From assembly GCA_016764455.1 (NCBI GenBank), contig JAESRU010000114.1, positions 1,546 through 17,772 on the forward strand: a stretch of 16,227 bases of DNA, written 5' to 3'. Position numbers and translations under genes: made by a program. Source of the stretch: Hyphomicrobiales bacterium (lineage in GTDB: Bacteria > Pseudomonadota > Alphaproteobacteria > Rhizobiales > NORP267). The notes beneath the pieces are model-generated. The model worked only from the letters and a program-made list of their open reading frames with translations, was not told the DNA's origin and made no database searches. Shown here in pieces: positions 14,941 to 16,227 of the stretch. Position 1 is the stretch's first letter, and every line of letters starts with the position of its first letter.

Positions 14941-15444
14941 TCAGGGATTCACTGAGCGCGCGAACGCTGTCACCCCCGCAGCAAACGCCTGTGCCGCTGA
15001 AAGATGCGCCGCACCCAAATCGGCGTTTGGCGACGATCCATCATTGGCCCACCGGGCCAGGTTCTGCCCCAGTTGCCCGGCGATCAAGCGCGCCACACCT
15101 CGGCCGAATGGCGACTCGCTGGCCTGGGCTGAGACAAACCACTGGCCCAAACGGTTCGCATAATCAGCCCGGAACGATTTGGCCGCATCGCCGTCATTTG
15201 GCGCAAGCGCCACGATGGTGGCCTGTAGTTTTGCCAATTCCGCAGCAAATTCCCGGGTGTAATCCAGCCGCGTTTTGCCCTTGCTCAGACGCAGGCGGAG
15301 CAGGCGCAGATTCACCGCGCCATAAGCTCGTTGCAATCGCTCGGGCCCGGTTTCACCGCTGTTTGGCTGCGCCAGTTTCTGGATGGCGCGGTCAATTTCG
15401 GCGATGGTTTTCTTGTCTGTGCGCCGGCAGTTCAGAAACCCTGA
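14941..15444 (-). pseudogene. Giant repeat-containing protein, frame-shifted piece between two G runs
   Basis: Between about 15444 and 14977 the coding sense lies in a different frame from both neighbours. The first residues are NCRRTDKKTIAEIDRAIQKL, the last sensible ones ADLGAAHLSAAQAFAAG, then the frame runs into SVNP and a stop at 14941. Removing one G from the run of six (15445-15450) and adding one G to the run of five (14973-14977) would restore one continuous frame through GSGFLNCRR and AAGGDSVRALSES. The two shifts cancel each other. The segment is helical and Ala/Leu-rich, like its neighbours, and has no recognised domain. Confidence 0.6.
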
Positions 15445-16227
15445 CCCCCCACAGGTTCCGGCGCGCGGGGTCTTGCAGGATCTGGGCCATGGCGTTCAGG
15501 TATTCCAGCGACAGGGTTTTGTTGCCGCTGGTGTTTTTTTTAAGCCAGCCGCGCAGAAAATCCAGGAAACCCAGCGGCGATCTGGGTTCCGGTGTGGCCT
15601 TGAAGGCCGCAATGATCTGATCGACCGATTTTTCGCCAAGCGATTTGTCGAGATACATAAGCAAGGCAGCCACCGGCAAAGAACCCGCTTGCGGGTGACG
15701 AGTGCCATAAACAGCATCTGCAAATTCGGCCAGTGCTTTTACCCGATGCTGTGCCTTGGCGCGCACGCGCGCCAGAGGCAGGGCAGAGCGGGCCGATTCC
15801 AATGCCAGACGCAGATGGTCACGCTTGTCGAAATGGCGATACTGCAGTTTGACCAGGGCTTGCCATTCAGCCTCGGCCTTTTTGATAGAGGTGTCAATCT
15901 TGTCTTTTGCGTCCAGATACCGACTGTCCGAAAGACCAAGAATTTTGGCGTTGATCTGGTTTTTTTGCTGTTGAATCGCCGCTATTTTTGCGGTCTCGTC
16001 AGCATGCGATTTTTCCAGCGCGGCGATATGTCCCAGGGCCGATTGTTCGGCATCGATTGGCAACACTGTCCGGGTTTCGGTGATGGTTGCGGGATTTGGT
16101 GGCACCGACTTCGCCTGCGTCGTCGGTGTTGCGCGGTTTTCCGGCTTGTTCAATTGGCCGATTTTCACACCGCTCCACATGACGGTGCCGTTGGGAAACA
16201 CCTCGACCTTTTGCGGCTCGGCAGGCA
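15392..16227 (-). CDS. Giant repeat-containing protein, N-terminal piece in window (5' end beyond the edge)
   Basis: The frame is open to the window edge, so the start is not seen. The first residues, PAEPQKVEVFPNGTV then IGQL, are the end of a repeat unit like the three near the C-terminus. A short Pro/Thr linker follows, then two charged coiled-coil stretches (around AALEKSHADETAKIAAIQQ and AKDKIDTSIKKAEAEWQ), then helical sequence. After LWGVRVSE the reading goes out of frame and stops at 15392; the break is at the run of six G (15445-15450). The last 17 residues are therefore not native. Confidence 0.65.
   Translation of the reverse strand, partial: PAEPQKVEVFPNGTVMWSGVKIGQLNKPENRATPTTQAKSVPPNPATITETRTVLPIDAEQSALGHIAALEKSHADETAKIAAIQQQKNQINAKILGLSDSRYLDAKDKIDTSIKKAEAEWQALVKLQYRHFDKRDHLRLALESARSALPLARVRAKAQHRVKALAEFADAVYGTRHPQAGSLPVAALLMYLDKSLGEKSVDQIIAAFKATPEPRSPLGFLDFLRGWLKKNTSGNKTLSLEYLNAMAQILQDPARRNLWGVRVSELPAHRQENHRRN
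16151..16225 (-). repeat. DPNGQ-type protein repeat, copy 1 (second half only)
   Basis: The encoded PAEPQKVEVFPNGTVMWSG and KIGQL line up with PPQKVxV...G......iGq of the other copies. The half with DPNGQxW lies beyond the right edge. More copies may exist outside the window. Confidence 0.6.

Overview
The window looks like an accessory region of a Gram-negative bacterial chromosome or large replicon with intermediate to fairly high G+C. An alphaproteobacterium is my best guess, from general coding style and the insertion-sequence types, but no marker gene proves it. The left 8.5 kb reads on the + strand and encodes exported proteins among mobile-element debris. The right 7.5 kb is one very long, damaged gene on the - strand that runs off the right edge.

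Layout. 1-140: a short flank and the left end of an IS3-family element (terminal repeat, start of orfA). 175-5669: a tightly packed three-gene operon. Gene 1 is a secreted protein with an HExxH zinc-protease-like domain resembling the anthrax lethal factor catalytic domain, followed by tetratricopeptide repeats (TPRs). Gene 2 is a secreted protein of unknown function. Gene 3 is a secreted right-handed parallel beta-helix protein. Stop and start codons touch at 2211/2212 and overlap at 4146-4149, so translation is probably coupled. 5693-6699: a graveyard holding the C-terminal piece of an unknown - strand gene, the 3' two thirds of an IS481-type transposase with its right terminal repeat, and a 54-residue piece of a serine recombinase cut exactly at that repeat. 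6806-8467: a second HExxH-TPR protein, a paralogue of gene 1, with its own promoter. 8508-8536: the outer end of another copy of the same IS, so the paralogue lies between two IS ends in the same orientation, as in a composite transposon remnant. 8603-8662: the 3' part of a class II tRNA, Tyr-like, ending in CCA; it could be an attachment-site remnant of an integrated element.

16227 to 8723 (- strand): one protein of roughly 2,500 residues within the window, with its N-terminus outside. Two single-base shifts, each in a run of G, and one in-frame TGA split it into four open pieces. It carries at least four copies of a unit with the signature DPNGQ(A/T)W and PPQKVxV, long helical and coiled-coil regions, a Gly/Ala-rich hydrophobic stretch, a motif resembling a pol-beta nucleotidyltransferase active site, a Pro-rich linker, and a beta-rich C-terminal domain with two cysteines.

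Working hypothesis: this is an accessory locus for exported or surface-acting factors (two lethal-factor-like zincins with TPRs, a beta-helix protein, a giant repeat protein) assembled and rearranged by IS elements. No experimentally known system is recognised. The functional link between the two halves is inferred only from proximity.
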